Positions 8,235 through 17,974 are shown, counted from the stretch's first letter. The stretch is DNA of 64,000 nt from Nonomuraea helvata (GCF_039535785.1 NZ_BAAAXV010000001.1:806001-870000), one strand, 5' to 3'. The notes: generated from the sequence alone by a model not told the origin. A program made the numbers and translations.

Positions 8235-9416
8235 TGTGCGGGCCCTTCGTCCGTCCATCCGATTTGCTGATATGCGATGAAAGAGCCGATTTCGACCTCT
8301 CGGCCGTCGGCCATCCGGCTGACGCTCCTCGTCTCCGTGGCCAGCGGCAGCCCGCTCTCCGCGTCGATGACGAGCCGCTCGTCGCTGACCCGGCCGTCCC
8401 TCATCACCTGGTAGCTCAGGGCCTGGCCGGCCCGGCCGAGCGGGTCGGTGACCGCGCCCTCCGGCTTCATGCCGGGCATCGACGCCAGGATCTGGTACGC
8501 CGAGGCGCGCACCTCGGGCGAGACCGGCAGCCCGGTGATGATCTCCAGGCAGCTCTCGCGCAGTTCGGCCTCCATCTCGCGCCCGACATATGCGCCGTTT
8601 TCCCGGGCGATGTGGGTCACGAGGAAGGCGCGGAGCGCCGTGGGGTCACTCGGGATCGTACTCAGGGCCTTCCAGTTGACCAGTTGCTTGGTCAGGATGC
8701 CGTCCGCGTTCCGCCAGCCGACGCGGTGCGGTCCGCCCTGCGGCGGACCGGGCGCCGACTCCACCAGCGCCTCCGGGGAGACGCGGCCCAAGCCGGTCAC
8801 GTCCGCCGGGTACTGCCAGTGGCTCGGCGATCCGGCGGTTCGCCACGCGGCCTCGTCCTGGGGGGGTCGCCGGTTTCGCGCCGAGGTACCGGCCGGTCCA
8901 ACGATCCCGCTCACCGTTCTTCCTGGTGAGCCACGTCTCACGGGCGGATTGGCGCTTGATGACGTACTGGCGGTCGGGAGAGAGGATCAGCTGCCCGGTC
9001 ACGACGCCGGTACGCCAGTAGGCGCCGTCGGACGGCGCCGTCGCCATCGCGATCGCCGCGGCGAGCAGGATCTTCCTGGCGGTTGGCGGAGCGGAGGCGG
9101 ACACGGCGGGTACAGGAGAGAGGTCGATCAGCGAGTTCGAGGGCACGGCCACGGCGAGCGCCACCGCAGCCGCCGACGCCGCCCCGATCAACCCGTTGCG
9201 GACCGGCGCCCACCACCACGACCGCGCTCTTCGCGTAACTCGAACCGGTACGCCTTGAGGGGCTTCCGGTGCGCTTTGAGAGGCTTGAGGTGGCGCGGCC
9301 AGCGCCGCCAGCAGCCTGGCCCGGCCGGAGTCGACGACCTCGGATGAAGGGCCGGGCATCGAGAGGAGATCGCGTACGGCGGCCAACTCGTCCGGGCGGT
9401 CGTTCAGCTCATCCAT
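8231..9416 (-). pseudogene. CU044_5270-type membrane protein, frameshifted
   Basis: The gene next to an ECF sigma factor reads as two overlapping frames. The first (from ATG 9416) gives a hydrophilic N-terminus with one membrane helix (about residues 75-98) and the start of a secreted domain, ending sensibly at GRYLGAKPATP. The second frame carries on with QDEAAWRTAG and continues to the stop at 8231. The break sits at a run of seven G on the plus strand (8860-8866); one base fewer restores a 394-aa protein. Such one-helix proteins paired with sigma factors are widely annotated as CU044_5270 family, presumed anti-sigma or sensor partners. The loss may be a true mutation, a slippage switch or an assembly error. 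Confidence 0.8.
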
Positions 9417-10011
9417 CGAACCCTCCGATCATTGGATTGACGCCGCCCAGGGCTCTGCGGAGCTTCTTACGCACCCGGTTGAGCCGGGAGCCGACGGTCC
9501 CGAACGGAATGTCGAGCGTCTGCGCGACCTCCTCATAGGTGAGGTCGGCGAGCGCGACGAGGAGGAGCACGTCGCGATCGCCGGCGGAGAGACGTCCAAG
9601 CGCTGCCGCGAGCCGCCCCTGTGCGTTCGCGGCGGCCACTCTGGCCGTCACTCTGTCCTCGTGCCCGTCATCTGCCACTTCGCCGGCAGGCGCCCGCTGA
9701 AAAGCCGCCAGCCTGCGCGTTTCGCTCCTTCCGTACTGAGCGAGCAGGTTGGTGGCGATCCCGTACAGCCAAGGCCGTACGGCACCGCGGGCGGAGTCGA
9801 ACGTCTGCCGTTTCCTGAACGCCACCAGGAACGTCTCGGCGGCCAGATCATCCGCGATCTGCGTGCCGAGCCGTCCGGAGACGTACCGGTGTATCTCTTC
9901 GAAGTAGCGGTCGTAGAGCACGGCGAACGCTTCCGGGTGGTGCCATGACCGCTCGATGAGCGCGGCGTCATCGTCTGTCACGGGCACGTCCGGGGGAGCG
10001 GCCATTCGCAT
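9409..10011 (-). CDS. ECF-type RNA polymerase sigma factor
   Basis: A 200-aa sigma-70 family protein. Region 2 runs from about residue 20 to 90 (FAVLYDRYFEEIHRYV, then DDLAAETFLVAFRKR and RPWLYGIATNLL). Region 4 covers about 130-190 with RLSAGDRDVLLLVALADLTY, the HTH segment EEVAQTLDIPFGTVGSRLNR and a basic tail. ATG 10011 has GAAGGG six bases upstream; ATG 10005 is also possible. Its stop overlaps the start of the membrane-partner gene by 8 bp, so the two are coupled, as is usual for a sigma/anti-sigma pair. With the partner frameshifted, the sigma factor could be unrestrained. Confidence 0.94.
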   Translation of the reverse strand: MRMAAPPDVPVTDDDAALIERSWHHPEAFAVLYDRYFEEIHRYVSGRLGTQIADDLAAETFLVAFRKRQTFDSARGAVRPWLYGIATNLLAQYGRSETRRLAAFQRAPAGEVADDGHEDRVTARVAAANAQGRLAAALGRLSAGDRDVLLLVALADLTYEEVAQTLDIPFGTVGSRLNRVRKKLRRALGGVNPMIGGFDG

Positions 10012-10227
10012 GGTGTCCCTTCTGTGGGGTACACCTCTATTCCGCCGAAGGCCCGGCTCCTCTTCGCACTTCTTTCAAAATCAGCACGAAGTTGCCCGAA
10101 ATATCCCCAATTGTCCCCTTGAATCCCCGTACGACGGACACCCCGCTCCGTTCACCACGTACACGATGGTCTGGTGCATCCAGGGGTTCTCACTGAGCGG
10201 GGTCATCGACACGACAGGACAACATCG

Positions 10228-10338
10228 CGGCCCGAGCTGCGCGCGAGCGTGCGGGCCATCGAGGTGACCGGCCCGGTGACCTGGCTGCCGTCGAACTTCA
10301 TCAACGGCATCGGCTCACTGCATGTCGCGCTGACATGA
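10228..10338 (+). pseudogene. cytochrome P450 C-terminal remnant
   Basis: A 36-codon stretch ending in TGA reads RPELRASVRAIEVTGPVTWL, then PSNFINGIGSLHVALT. This matches the conserved extreme C-terminus of bacterial cytochromes P450 (a short beta pair, then SNFINGIxSLPVRLT). No haem-binding cysteine segment or other P450 region lies upstream in any frame, so this is the tail of a lost gene. The rest of 10012-10364 (353 bp) shows no gene; it contains the sigma operon's upstream region. Confidence 0.6.
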
Positions 10339-10364
10339 CGGGAGGGCTGGCATAACGTGAAGGC

Positions 10365-10748
10365 ATGCCCGTTCAGCTGAACCACACCATCGTGCACGCG
10401 AGGGACAGGGAGGAGACCGCCGCGTTCCTCGTGGACGTGCTCGGCCTGGAGCCGGCGCCGGTGTTCGGGCCGTTCCGCGTCGTCACGCTCGGCAACGACG
10501 TCTCGCTCGACGTCCTCCAGACGGACGGGACCGTGGTGCCGCAGCATTACGCGTTCCTGGTCAGCGAGGAGGAGTTCGACCAGATCTGGGACCGGATCAA
10601 GAGCCGCGGCCTGACGTACTGGGCGGATCCGGGCCATGACAAGCCGGGGCGGATCAACACTCATGACGGCGGCCGCGGGCTCTACTGGGACGATCCGAAC
10701 GGTCACAACCTGGAGATCATCACGGTCCCGTACGGTGGCTGGGGTTAG
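10365..10748 (+). CDS. VOC (glyoxalase/dioxygenase-like) family protein
   Basis: A 127-aa vicinal-oxygen-chelate protein with two beta-alpha-beta-beta-beta modules. Likely metal ligands are His7 (LNHTIVHA), His in QHYAFLV near residue 66 and Glu in HNLEIIT near residue 117. The GLYWDDPNGHNLEIIT segment is typical of the family. VOC proteins include glyoxalases, fosfomycin-type thiol transferases and dioxygenases; this short member has no clue to substrate. It starts 27 nt after the P450 remnant and meets the oxidoreductase gene tail to tail with a 4-bp overlap. Confidence 0.88.
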   Translation: MPVQLNHTIVHARDREETAAFLVDVLGLEPAPVFGPFRVVTLGNDVSLDVLQTDGTVVPQHYAFLVSEEEFDQIWDRIKSRGLTYWADPGHDKPGRINTHDGGRGLYWDDPNGHNLEIITVPYGGWG

Positions 10749-11629
10749 GGGGCCAGGGCCTCCAGCGCCTCCTCGGCCCGGCGCATCGCCTCCTTGGCGT
10801 CGAGCGTGACGAAGTCGGGGTCGAAGCTGGGGTCGTGGAAGACGTCCGTCACACCGGCGGCGGCCAGGTCGTCGACGTCACGCCTGATCTTCTCGTACGA
10901 GCCCGACAGCGGCCGGTCGTCGTCCGCCCAGGGCCGCGTGACGCCGCGGACCACATAGCGGAACGCGGCCGCGTCCCGGCCCTTCTCCGCCAGCGTCGCC
11001 TTGATCAGCTCCACGCGCCCGGCGATCGCGGCCAGGTCCTCCCTGCTGGAGCTCACCCATCCGTCGGCCAGCCGCCCGGCGCGGCGCAGTGCGACCTCGG
11101 CGGTGCCGCCGAGCAGGACCGGCGGCGGGCCGGGCAGCGGCTTGGGGTCGATGTGGGAGGCCGGCACGCGGTAGAACTCACCGCTGTGCTCGACCACGTC
11201 GTCGGTCCACGCCTTGCGCAGCACCTCGACGAACTCCTCGGCCCTGGCCCCCCGCCGCTCCATGCCCACGCCCGCGGCCTCGAACTCCTCCGGCAGCCAG
11301 CCCAGCCCGAGCCCCGCCGTCAACCGGCCGTCCGAGACCGTCTGCAGGGTCGCCAGCTGCTTGGCCAGCACCACCGGCTGCACGTACGCGTTGATGACCG
11401 CCACGCCCAGCCGGATCCGGCTCGTCACGCCCGCGAGGTGGGCCAGCGTGATGAGCGGGTCGTGCACGCTGCGGTACGTCGGCCCCATCGGATGCCCGAC
11501 CGGGTACATGAGGCGCTGGAACGTCCACAGCTCGTGGTAACCGAGCTCCTCCGCCCGCGTGGCGACGCGGCGCATGTTCTCCGGGGTGGCCCACGGGCCT
11601 GACTGGGGCACTGCGAAACCTACTCTCAT
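10745..11629 (-). CDS. LLM class F420-dependent oxidoreductase
   Basis: A 294-aa luciferase-like TIM-barrel oxidoreductase. N-terminal FAVPQSG, the LITLAHLAGVTSRIRLGVAV segment and GLGLGWLPEEF are classic for the coenzyme F420-dependent TIGR03619-type members common in actinobacteria. The start MRVGFAVPQSG at 11629 is preferred over an ATG 42 bases upstream, because the barrel's first strand begins right there and AGGG precedes it. Substrate is unknown. The upstream 42-base extension runs into a dead integrase gene, which shows that the promoter region of this gene abuts an old integration scar. Confidence 0.9.
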   Translation of the reverse strand: MRVGFAVPQSGPWATPENMRRVATRAEELGYHELWTFQRLMYPVGHPMGPTYRSVHDPLITLAHLAGVTSRIRLGVAVINAYVQPVVLAKQLATLQTVSDGRLTAGLGLGWLPEEFEAAGVGMERRGARAEEFVEVLRKAWTDDVVEHSGEFYRVPASHIDPKPLPGPPPVLLGGTAEVALRRAGRLADGWVSSSREDLAAIAGRVELIKATLAEKGRDAAAFRYVVRGVTRPWADDDRPLSGSYEKIRRDVDDLAAAGVTDVFHDPSFDPDFVTLDAKEAMRRAEEALEALAP

Positions 11630-11659
11630 GCGCCCTAGTCTGACCGACGCGAATTCGTC

Positions 11660-11999
11660 CCATGAATGCACCTGTCACCTGCGCCTTGTCGATGCGCTGA
11701 TTGGCAATCTCGCGCCGGCCGTCGATGCACTTGGCGTAGGTCTTCAGGAGTATGGCCACGCTGCGCCCGGCCCGCTCGGCAGCCTCGGGGGCGTGCACGC
11801 CTGCGTTGAGTCACAGCGACACCGCCGCGTGCCTCAGGTCGTAGGGACGCCGCGCAAGCGGGGACTCCATCTGCTCAGGAGTGAACGCCAGTTTGCGGGC
11901 CTCCCGCCACACGTTGGGATAGCCATCGGTGTGAACGAGCCGCCGCCGCGCGTATAGAAGAGCCTCCCATCGGGAGGAGAGAAAGCCGCCGCAGCCGTT
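11660..11999 (-). pseudogene. tyrosine recombinase (integrase), C-terminal remnant
   Basis: Reading the minus strand gives SPPDGRLFYTRGGG in one frame. After a shift near 11936 come VHTDGYPNVWREARKLAF and RRPYDLRHAAVSL, an in-frame TGA (11811-11813) where Trp is expected, then LNAGVHAPEAAERAGRSVAI and LLKTYAKCIDGRREIANQRI. The R-x-x-H of the catalytic box (LRHA) and the tyrosine (KTYAKCIDG) are both recognisable. So this is the catalytic C-terminus of a phage/ICE-type integrase with a frameshift and a nonsense codon and no N-terminal half. The rest of 11630-12324 (about 695 bp) has an isolated CCACG-AAA-CGTGG hairpin at 12051-12063 and one doubtful small ORF. Confidence 0.8.
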
Positions 12000-12091
12000 T
12001 TAGAGTCGATCGGGCCGCAGTGTAGGTGATGAAAGGGAGAGCGGAATAGACCACGAAACGTGGTTCCCGCGACCGACCGGGGCACAGTCGT

Positions 12092-12214
12092 ATGGGTCCA
12101 CTTCTCCCTTGCGACGAAGCACCTGTGATGGCAGCAGACCCGAGCCCGTACTCCGGCTGGGCGTATCACGACGATGAGATCGACCAGATGGACATCTGGT
12201 TCCGCGAGCATTGA
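12092..12214 (+). CDS. possible small protein or gene tail, unrecognised
   Basis: A 40-codon frame ending in an acidic, aromatic tail (WAYHDDEIDQMDIWFREH). Codon use is plausible but there is no good ribosome-binding site and no family match known to me. It could equally be the end of a gene truncated with the neighbouring integrase. Low confidence. Confidence 0.25.
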   Translation: MGPLLPCDEAPVMAADPSPYSGWAYHDDEIDQMDIWFREH

Positions 12215-12324
12215 CGATGCCGTCGTGGGCGTCCAGGATGTCATTGAAGACGCGCCATCCCTCATACCACCGCACGAGACAACTTCGCATTTCAGTCGGA
12301 TCCGTAGACCACGAAGGAGTCGAT

Positions 12325-12750
12325 ATGGGGCATTCCGTACGAACCATCTCAGAGGCCGTCCGCACGTTCCTGACTTTCGACATGGATGCCTTGACGTTCA
12401 AGGCCATACGTCCGGCTCCCGGAGGGCGCGCCAACAGTAGTAGCAGTGGTCAGGAATTCCTGGAAGGGCTGGAATTCCAGCTGGAGGGCGACTGGTACAG
12501 CGGCCATATCTCCATTAGCCCAGGTTCCGACGCCAAGGAAGACTTCTACTTCGACAGCGCTCATCTCACCATCCCAACCCACGGGAAATTCCGTGGCAAC
12601 TGGTTCTTCTCGATCGACGAGACCGAGGCGCAACCGTCAGAACCTCCCGCCAAGTTCAAGGGTAACTATTCACATAACGGCAAGGAACTCCCAGAACAGG
12701 TACGAGGAGATATTGTCAAGTTGTTGGAGAAGATCGGCATCTTCCACTGA
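12325..12750 (+). CDS. hypothetical protein, 141 aa
   Basis: Not recognised. The ATG has a textbook AAGGAG six bases upstream, and the frame is open for 142 codons. It encodes a soluble protein with alternating hydrophobic residues suggestive of a beta-sandwich (GDWYSGHISISPGSDAKED, then AHLTIPTHGKFRGNWFFSID). It ends in a short helix (RGDIVKLLEKIGIF). There is no signal peptide or membrane segment. Third-position GC is clearly lower than in neighbouring genes, and it sits just behind a dead integrase, so it is a likely passenger of a former mobile element. No nearby partner gene suggests a role. Confidence 0.7.
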   Translation: MGHSVRTISEAVRTFLTFDMDALTFKAIRPAPGGRANSSSSGQEFLEGLEFQLEGDWYSGHISISPGSDAKEDFYFDSAHLTIPTHGKFRGNWFFSIDETEAQPSEPPAKFKGNYSHNGKELPEQVRGDIVKLLEKIGIFH

Positions 12751-12850
12751 CCTGGTTCTCAGCCACAAGATGCTGCCTGCCGAACGTGTCAAGCTCGAAC
12801 GGTGTACCCCGATTTGATCTGCCCAAGTGACAGCCGTGAATCACACGGGG

Positions 12851-13105
12851 TCACTGCTCCGCTCCGGTCGAGGTGGTCGCCTCCGTCGTCGCGCTCTTGG
12901 GGCGCTTGTCGCCGCCGCCGTGACGCAGTTCGACGCCGGCCTCCTCGAGGAGCTGGTGGACGAAACCGTACGAGCGGCCGAGGGACAGGGCGAGCGTGCA
13001 GCTCGGCTCGCCCGCCTGATAGCGGCTGGCGTTACCCAGGTCTGGTCGGAGGTTTGGCCCGATCCGACGATCGCGTCCGGCGACATGCGCCGCCCATACC
13101 GCCAA
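12851..13105 (-). CDS. small helix-turn-helix protein
   Basis: An 84-aa frame whose second half (RYQAGEPSCTLALSLGRSYG, then FVHQLLEEAGVELRHGGG) closely resembles a common actinobacterial family of short HTH proteins with the motif R-Y-x-A-G-x-S-I-x-x-L-A-x-x-x-G-R-S-Y-G-F-V-H-x-x-L-x-E-A-G-V-x-L-R-x-x-G-G. The HTH core is therefore credible. The first 27 residues do not look like the family, so the true start may be internal or the 5' end may be damaged. Whether it is still expressed is unclear; it overlaps no other convincing gene. Confidence 0.5.
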   Translation of the reverse strand: MAVWAAHVAGRDRRIGPNLRPDLGNASRYQAGEPSCTLALSLGRSYGFVHQLLEEAGVELRHGGGDKRPKSATTEATTSTGAEQ

Positions 13106-13117
13106 TAGTCTGTACGA

Positions 13118-13972
13118 GTGGGACTCGAGGACGATCTGGCGGGGGTCGCCGCGGCGTACGGCGGCGCGGGCGAGCCCGTGTTACATCCGACGCGCACGGA
13201 TGTCGTGGTGGTACGCAGGGGCGAGGTCGTGGTCAAGGCGCACTCCGCGCGTGACGACGTGGAGAGGTTACGGATCCGGCTGCGCGCCGCCGCGTCGGCC
13301 GCGGTGAGCGGCGTGATGCTGGCCCCGCTGGAGCCCGAGGTGCTGTCGGTGGCGGGCCGCGCGGTGACGGTGTGGCCGGCGGGCCGCCCGGTCGCGCAGG
13401 ACGACCCGGACTCAGCGCCGTGGGAGGAGGGGGCCAGGCTGCTGGCCGGACTGCACGCCGTCCCCCTCACGCTGCTGCCCGACCTGCCCGCCGCCGGAGG
13501 GCCCGCGCGGGCCGCCAGGGCGGTGGACCGGATGACCGGTGACGGCCCCGTCGAGCAGCTCATCAGGCGGACCTTCAAGGAGCTGCCGGAGCCGGACCCG
13601 CTGCCCGCGCTGCTCACGCACGGCGACTGGCACCTGGGCCAGCTCGTCCACCGCGACCGCTGGCTGCTCATCGACGTGGACGACCTCGGCGTCGGCGATC
13701 CGGCGTGGGACCTGGCCAGACCGGCCGCCTGGTACGCCGCGGGGCTGCTGGACCCGGCCGTCTGGGAACGGTTCCTGGGGGCGTATCTGGCCTCCGGCGG
13801 GCCCGCGCTCGGCGCGGGCGACGACCCGTGGCGGCGGCTCGACCTGCCCGCCCGGGCGCTCACCGTCCAGCTCGCCGCCGTGGCCGTCGTCAACGCCCAG
13901 CGCGAGGATCGGGAACTCGACGAGGTGGAGTTCTCGTTGGTCGAATCGTGCAACAGAATCGTCCGAGCGTGA
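13118..13972 (+). CDS. aminoglycoside phosphotransferase-fold kinase
   Basis: A 284-aa APH-like kinase. The Brenner motif with catalytic Asp is LLTHGDWHLGQLVH (about residues 166-179) and the metal-binding Asp lies in WLLIDVDDLGVGDPAWDLA (about 185-203). The N-lobe is short (VVVVRRGEVVVKAHS carries the likely ATP-binding lysine). Such proteins phosphorylate small alcohols (antibiotics, choline, homoserine, maltose); no resistance-gene context is present, so a housekeeping substrate is more likely. GTG 13118 seems to be leaderless: a TAGTCT -10-like hexamer at 13106-13111 ends six bases before it and no Shine-Dalgarno is visible. Confidence 0.82.
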   Translation: MGLEDDLAGVAAAYGGAGEPVLHPTRTDVVVVRRGEVVVKAHSARDDVERLRIRLRAAASAAVSGVMLAPLEPEVLSVAGRAVTVWPAGRPVAQDDPDSAPWEEGARLLAGLHAVPLTLLPDLPAAGGPARAARAVDRMTGDGPVEQLIRRTFKELPEPDPLPALLTHGDWHLGQLVHRDRWLLIDVDDLGVGDPAWDLARPAAWYAAGLLDPAVWERFLGAYLASGGPALGAGDDPWRRLDLPARALTVQLAAVAVVNAQREDRELDEVEFSLVESCNRIVRA

Positions 13973-14030
13973 CGGGGTTGCGCGCGGTAGGTTTCAACCC
14001 TGAGACCTTGAGCCAAGGAGAGCGACCTAG

Positions 14031-14291
14031 ATGCAGTGCCCTAAGTGCCGCGGGAACATGCGGACCTATGAGCGCAACGGCGTCCACATCGAGCAGTGCG
14101 ACAACTGCCGCGGGATCTTCCTCGACTACGGCGAGCTCGAGACGCTGACCCGGATGGAGTCGCAGTACCACGCGGCTCCCCCGCCTCCCCCGGCCCCCGG
14201 TCCCGCCTGGGGCGCCCCGCACGGCGGCCACTACGGCGGCCACCATCACCACCACCAGCGCAGCTGGGTGGGCATGCTGTTCTCGACCTGA
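14031..14291 (+). CDS. TFIIB-type zinc ribbon protein
   Basis: An 86-aa protein with one zinc ribbon: CPKC at residues 3-6 and CDNC near residues 24-27, followed by RGIFLDYGELETL, the usual zf-TFIIB signature. The C-terminal half is a low-complexity Pro/Gly/His tail with HHHHH, which may also bind metal. The AAGGAG site at 14015-14020 precedes the ATG. Function of the family is unknown. A strong terminator hairpin follows eight bases after the stop. Confidence 0.9.
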   Translation: MQCPKCRGNMRTYERNGVHIEQCDNCRGIFLDYGELETLTRMESQYHAAPPPPPAPGPAWGAPHGGHYGGHHHHHQRSWVGMLFST

Positions 14292-14298
14292 TCGGAGA

Positions 14299-14329
14299 AG
14301 GCCGCGCACCGGTGGGGTGCGCGGCCTTG
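14299..14329. terminator. bidirectional terminator hairpin
   Basis: A perfect 13-bp stem (AAGGCCGCGCACC with GGTGCGCGGCCTT) around a 5-nt loop, placed between the convergent zinc-ribbon and lipoprotein genes. The TT/AA at the stem ends is the only U-tract, as usual in high-GC actinobacteria. Confidence 0.75.
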
Positions 14330-14344
14330 CGCCGTCAGGCGGCG

Positions 14345-15328
14345 TCAGGACGGGAAGTCGTCGGGATCGACGGGCGCGGTGCGGGCGTTGCCGCCCGCGA
14401 GCGCGTGCAGCGTGATCCGCCAGTCGTGCCAGCGGATCTGCGTGGCGGTGAACGTCGTCTTGAACTTCGCCGACTTCTCGAACTTCTCGAAGCTGCATTC
14501 GCGCGTGAACGCCTTGCGCTTGCCGTCCCAGTCCACGCCGTGCGTGAAGTAGATCTTGTACGTGCCGTCGCGCACACCCTTGACCTTGAACTTCGACTTC
14601 TTGCGCACGTACACGCTGAACGTCTTGCTGCCACCCTTCACGAGGGTGACCACGGCGTCGCGGGTGCCGCCGTTGTCGACCTCCAGCGAGCTGCGGCCGT
14701 TGAGCGTGCTCCTGCGGACGAACGAGCCGTTGCTCAGCCGCCTGCTCTCCTTCTTCCCGGCCTTCACCTCCACGATGTCGGCCGGGTAGCCGCCGGCGCT
14801 CTGCAGGGCCTCGCCCGCCTTGTCGAGCGCGGCCAGCTTGTCGTCGAGGTCGGTGAGCACGGCCGACGACGTGCACAGGTTCCTGGCGCCGACCTTGCCC
14901 GCCGTGGAGCCCAGCCCGCTGGCGAAGTCGCGCAGGCTGGTGACGTACGCGTCGTGCTGGGCGCGTACGGCGTCGGGCGGGGCGAGCGCGGCCAGCGCTT
15001 CGGCGGCGCCGCTCAGCGCCTCTTCCGCACTGGCCACCCGCTGGTCCAGGGCCTTGACGCTGCGCGCGCCCGCCAGGGCGCCGATCGCGCCCGCCATCGC
15101 CTTGTGCCTGCTCTCGAGTGCGCTCTTGTACTGCTCCGCCGTCAGCGCGCTGGGGCTGGGGGTGCCGGCCTCCGTGCCACCGCCGCTGACGGGCCCGCCG
15201 CCGTTGCCGCCGGCGACGCCGCTGACCTTCGACTCGCCTTCGGTCGGCGACGGTAAGGACGACGAGCAGGCGCCGAGCGTGAGTGCTGACAAGGCGAGAA
15301 CGCAGGAGATCAACCGAGGTCCAGCCAC
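14345..15328 (-). CDS. secreted lipoprotein, unknown function
   Basis: A 327-aa predicted lipoprotein: a short basic start, hydrophobic core (LISCVLALSALTL) and lipobox L-G-A-C with Cys21. A Gly/Ser/Thr linker follows, then an alpha-helical segment (about residues 65-190) with regular Ala/Leu heptads, then a beta-rich C-terminal domain (about 205-325). That domain contains SNGSFVRRSTLNGRSSLEV and a cysteine in RECSFEKF. The domain layout suggests an extracytoplasmic protein anchored at the membrane. I do not recognise a named family, and the neighbours give no clue. Confidence 0.85.
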   Translation of the reverse strand: MAGPRLISCVLALSALTLGACSSSLPSPTEGESKVSGVAGGNGGGPVSGGGTEAGTPSPSALTAEQYKSALESRHKAMAGAIGALAGARSVKALDQRVASAEEALSGAAEALAALAPPDAVRAQHDAYVTSLRDFASGLGSTAGKVGARNLCTSSAVLTDLDDKLAALDKAGEALQSAGGYPADIVEVKAGKKESRRLSNGSFVRRSTLNGRSSLEVDNGGTRDAVVTLVKGGSKTFSVYVRKKSKFKVKGVRDGTYKIYFTHGVDWDGKRKAFTRECSFEKFEKSAKFKTTFTATQIRWHDWRITLHALAGGNARTAPVDPDDFPS

Positions 15329-15365
15329 CTGTCACACTATCGTCCGGTTGATCCCCAGACGTCAA

Positions 15366-17030
<1,665 letters not shown>

Positions 17031-17041
17031 AAGGCGGTCCC

Positions 17042-17084
17042 GTCACAAAGGTCGAAATTTCGTGACTTGGCGGGAACACCGCAT
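17042..17084 (-). promoter_or_regulatory. possible leader ORF and hairpin upstream of the ABC-F gene
   Basis: On the minus strand a 13-codon frame (MRCSRQVTKFRPL, stop at 17043) ends 12 nt before the ABC-F ATG. Its second half is folded into a stem: GTCAC at 17066-17062 followed by AAA pairs with TTT-GTGAC at 17049-17042. The stem could mask the initiation region. No clear Shine-Dalgarno precedes the small ORF, so it may be fortuitous. Confidence 0.35.
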
Positions 17085-17253
17085 ATGCGCGCAACACAAG
17101 GGAAGAGAGAGCGAGGAGATCGCCAGAGGTCCAGGTGTGCGCGCACTGCCCACGACAGGGCGGAACGGCGCGGTGCCCGCGACCTCAGATCCTCACGTCA
17201 ACGGCCCCCAGGGCTCGGCGATAAGACGCGGGACAGCTTATGCGACGCGAAGA

Positions 17254-17775
17254 TTATCTGGCAAGGCTCCTGGCCCGGTGCGCCGCCACGTTGACCCTGT
17301 TGGCGCAGGCCGGCGAGCAGAACCGGCGTCGGCCGTTACGCGAGGTGTCCACGAAGACGATCTCGCACCCTTCGCGGTCGCACCGCCCCAGACGGTGCCT
17401 GCCCGCGAAGGACATCGCCATGGCCAGCCCGCCCGCCGTGGTGTCCTTCGCCCTGGCCACGATGTCGGCGTCCGGGGCGAAGAAGTGCAGGTGCGGCTCG
17501 CGGCCGTCGTGCGCGCTGACGTACGGCTTGGACGCGGTGATGTCGAGCAGGTCGTTGATCAGCTTGATCTGCGTGTCCTGGTCGGGCTCCCCGAACACGG
17601 GGGCGAGCCGCGCCGCCCACCCGCGCAGCTCCTCGGCCTGTTCGGCCGTGACGGCGGCGCGGAGCAGGCGGTGCTCGGTGAGCATCGCCTCGACCGCCTC
17701 AGGGCTGAAGTCGGTCGCGTTCACCAGGGCCGCCGCGAGGGCCGCCCCGTTGCCGCCGTAAGCGTTGAAATGCAT
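17254..17775 (-). CDS. CGNR zinc finger / ABATE domain protein
   Basis: A 173-aa actinobacterial protein. The N-terminal ABATE-type domain begins at MHFNAYGGNGAALAAALVN, and a C-terminal zinc finger reads CDREGCEIVFVDTSRNGRRR, then FCSPACANRVNVAAHRAR. The family name-giving CGNR tetrad is CANR here, a common variation. These proteins are thought to be DNA-binding regulators, sometimes stress-linked. It is transcribed divergently from a 57-aa gene with a 25-nt spacer, so the promoters must overlap. The 223-bp stretch between it and the ABC-F start holds only the leader features described separately. Confidence 0.88.
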   Translation of the reverse strand: MHFNAYGGNGAALAAALVNATDFSPEAVEAMLTEHRLLRAAVTAEQAEELRGWAARLAPVFGEPDQDTQIKLINDLLDITASKPYVSAHDGREPHLHFFAPDADIVARAKDTTAGGLAMAMSFAGRHRLGRCDREGCEIVFVDTSRNGRRRFCSPACANRVNVAAHRARSLAR

Positions 17776-17800
17776 AAGGGCATTACATCAGATTGGAATC

Positions 17801-17974
17801 ATGCACTCCAGACATCTGCACGATCCCCTGGCCCTGGCCGTCGTCTCCTCCCACCACACCTCCGAGGGCACGGTCTCCTACCTGAGGTGCGCCTGCGGCG
17901 CGTGGGAGGTGCGCACCTCGGGGCTCGTCGCCACCGTCCGGCCGCTCGAGCACCGCACGGGCGGGGCGGCATGA
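17801..17974 (+). CDS. small conserved-looking protein, 57 aa
   Basis: A short protein with two cysteines in YLRCACGAW and a central HHTSEGTVSYLRCACG block. I recall similar short actinobacterial proteins with H-T-S-E-G-x-V-x-Y-x-R-C-x-C-G, probably a metal-binding knuckle. ATG 17801 is picked; an in-frame ATG at 17765 would overlap the divergent CGNR start. Function unknown. Confidence 0.6.
   Translation: MHSRHLHDPLALAVVSSHHTSEGTVSYLRCACGAWEVRTSGLVATVRPLEHRTGGAA

Noticed and set aside
12051..12063. CCACG-AAA-CGTGG hairpin as an attachment site
   Set aside because: No second copy was seen in the window and it is too short to call; kept only as a note in the intergenic description.
12827..13108. 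A 93-codon plus-strand frame opposite the small HTH gene
   Set aside because: The minus-strand frame has a recognisable HTH core; the plus frame has none.
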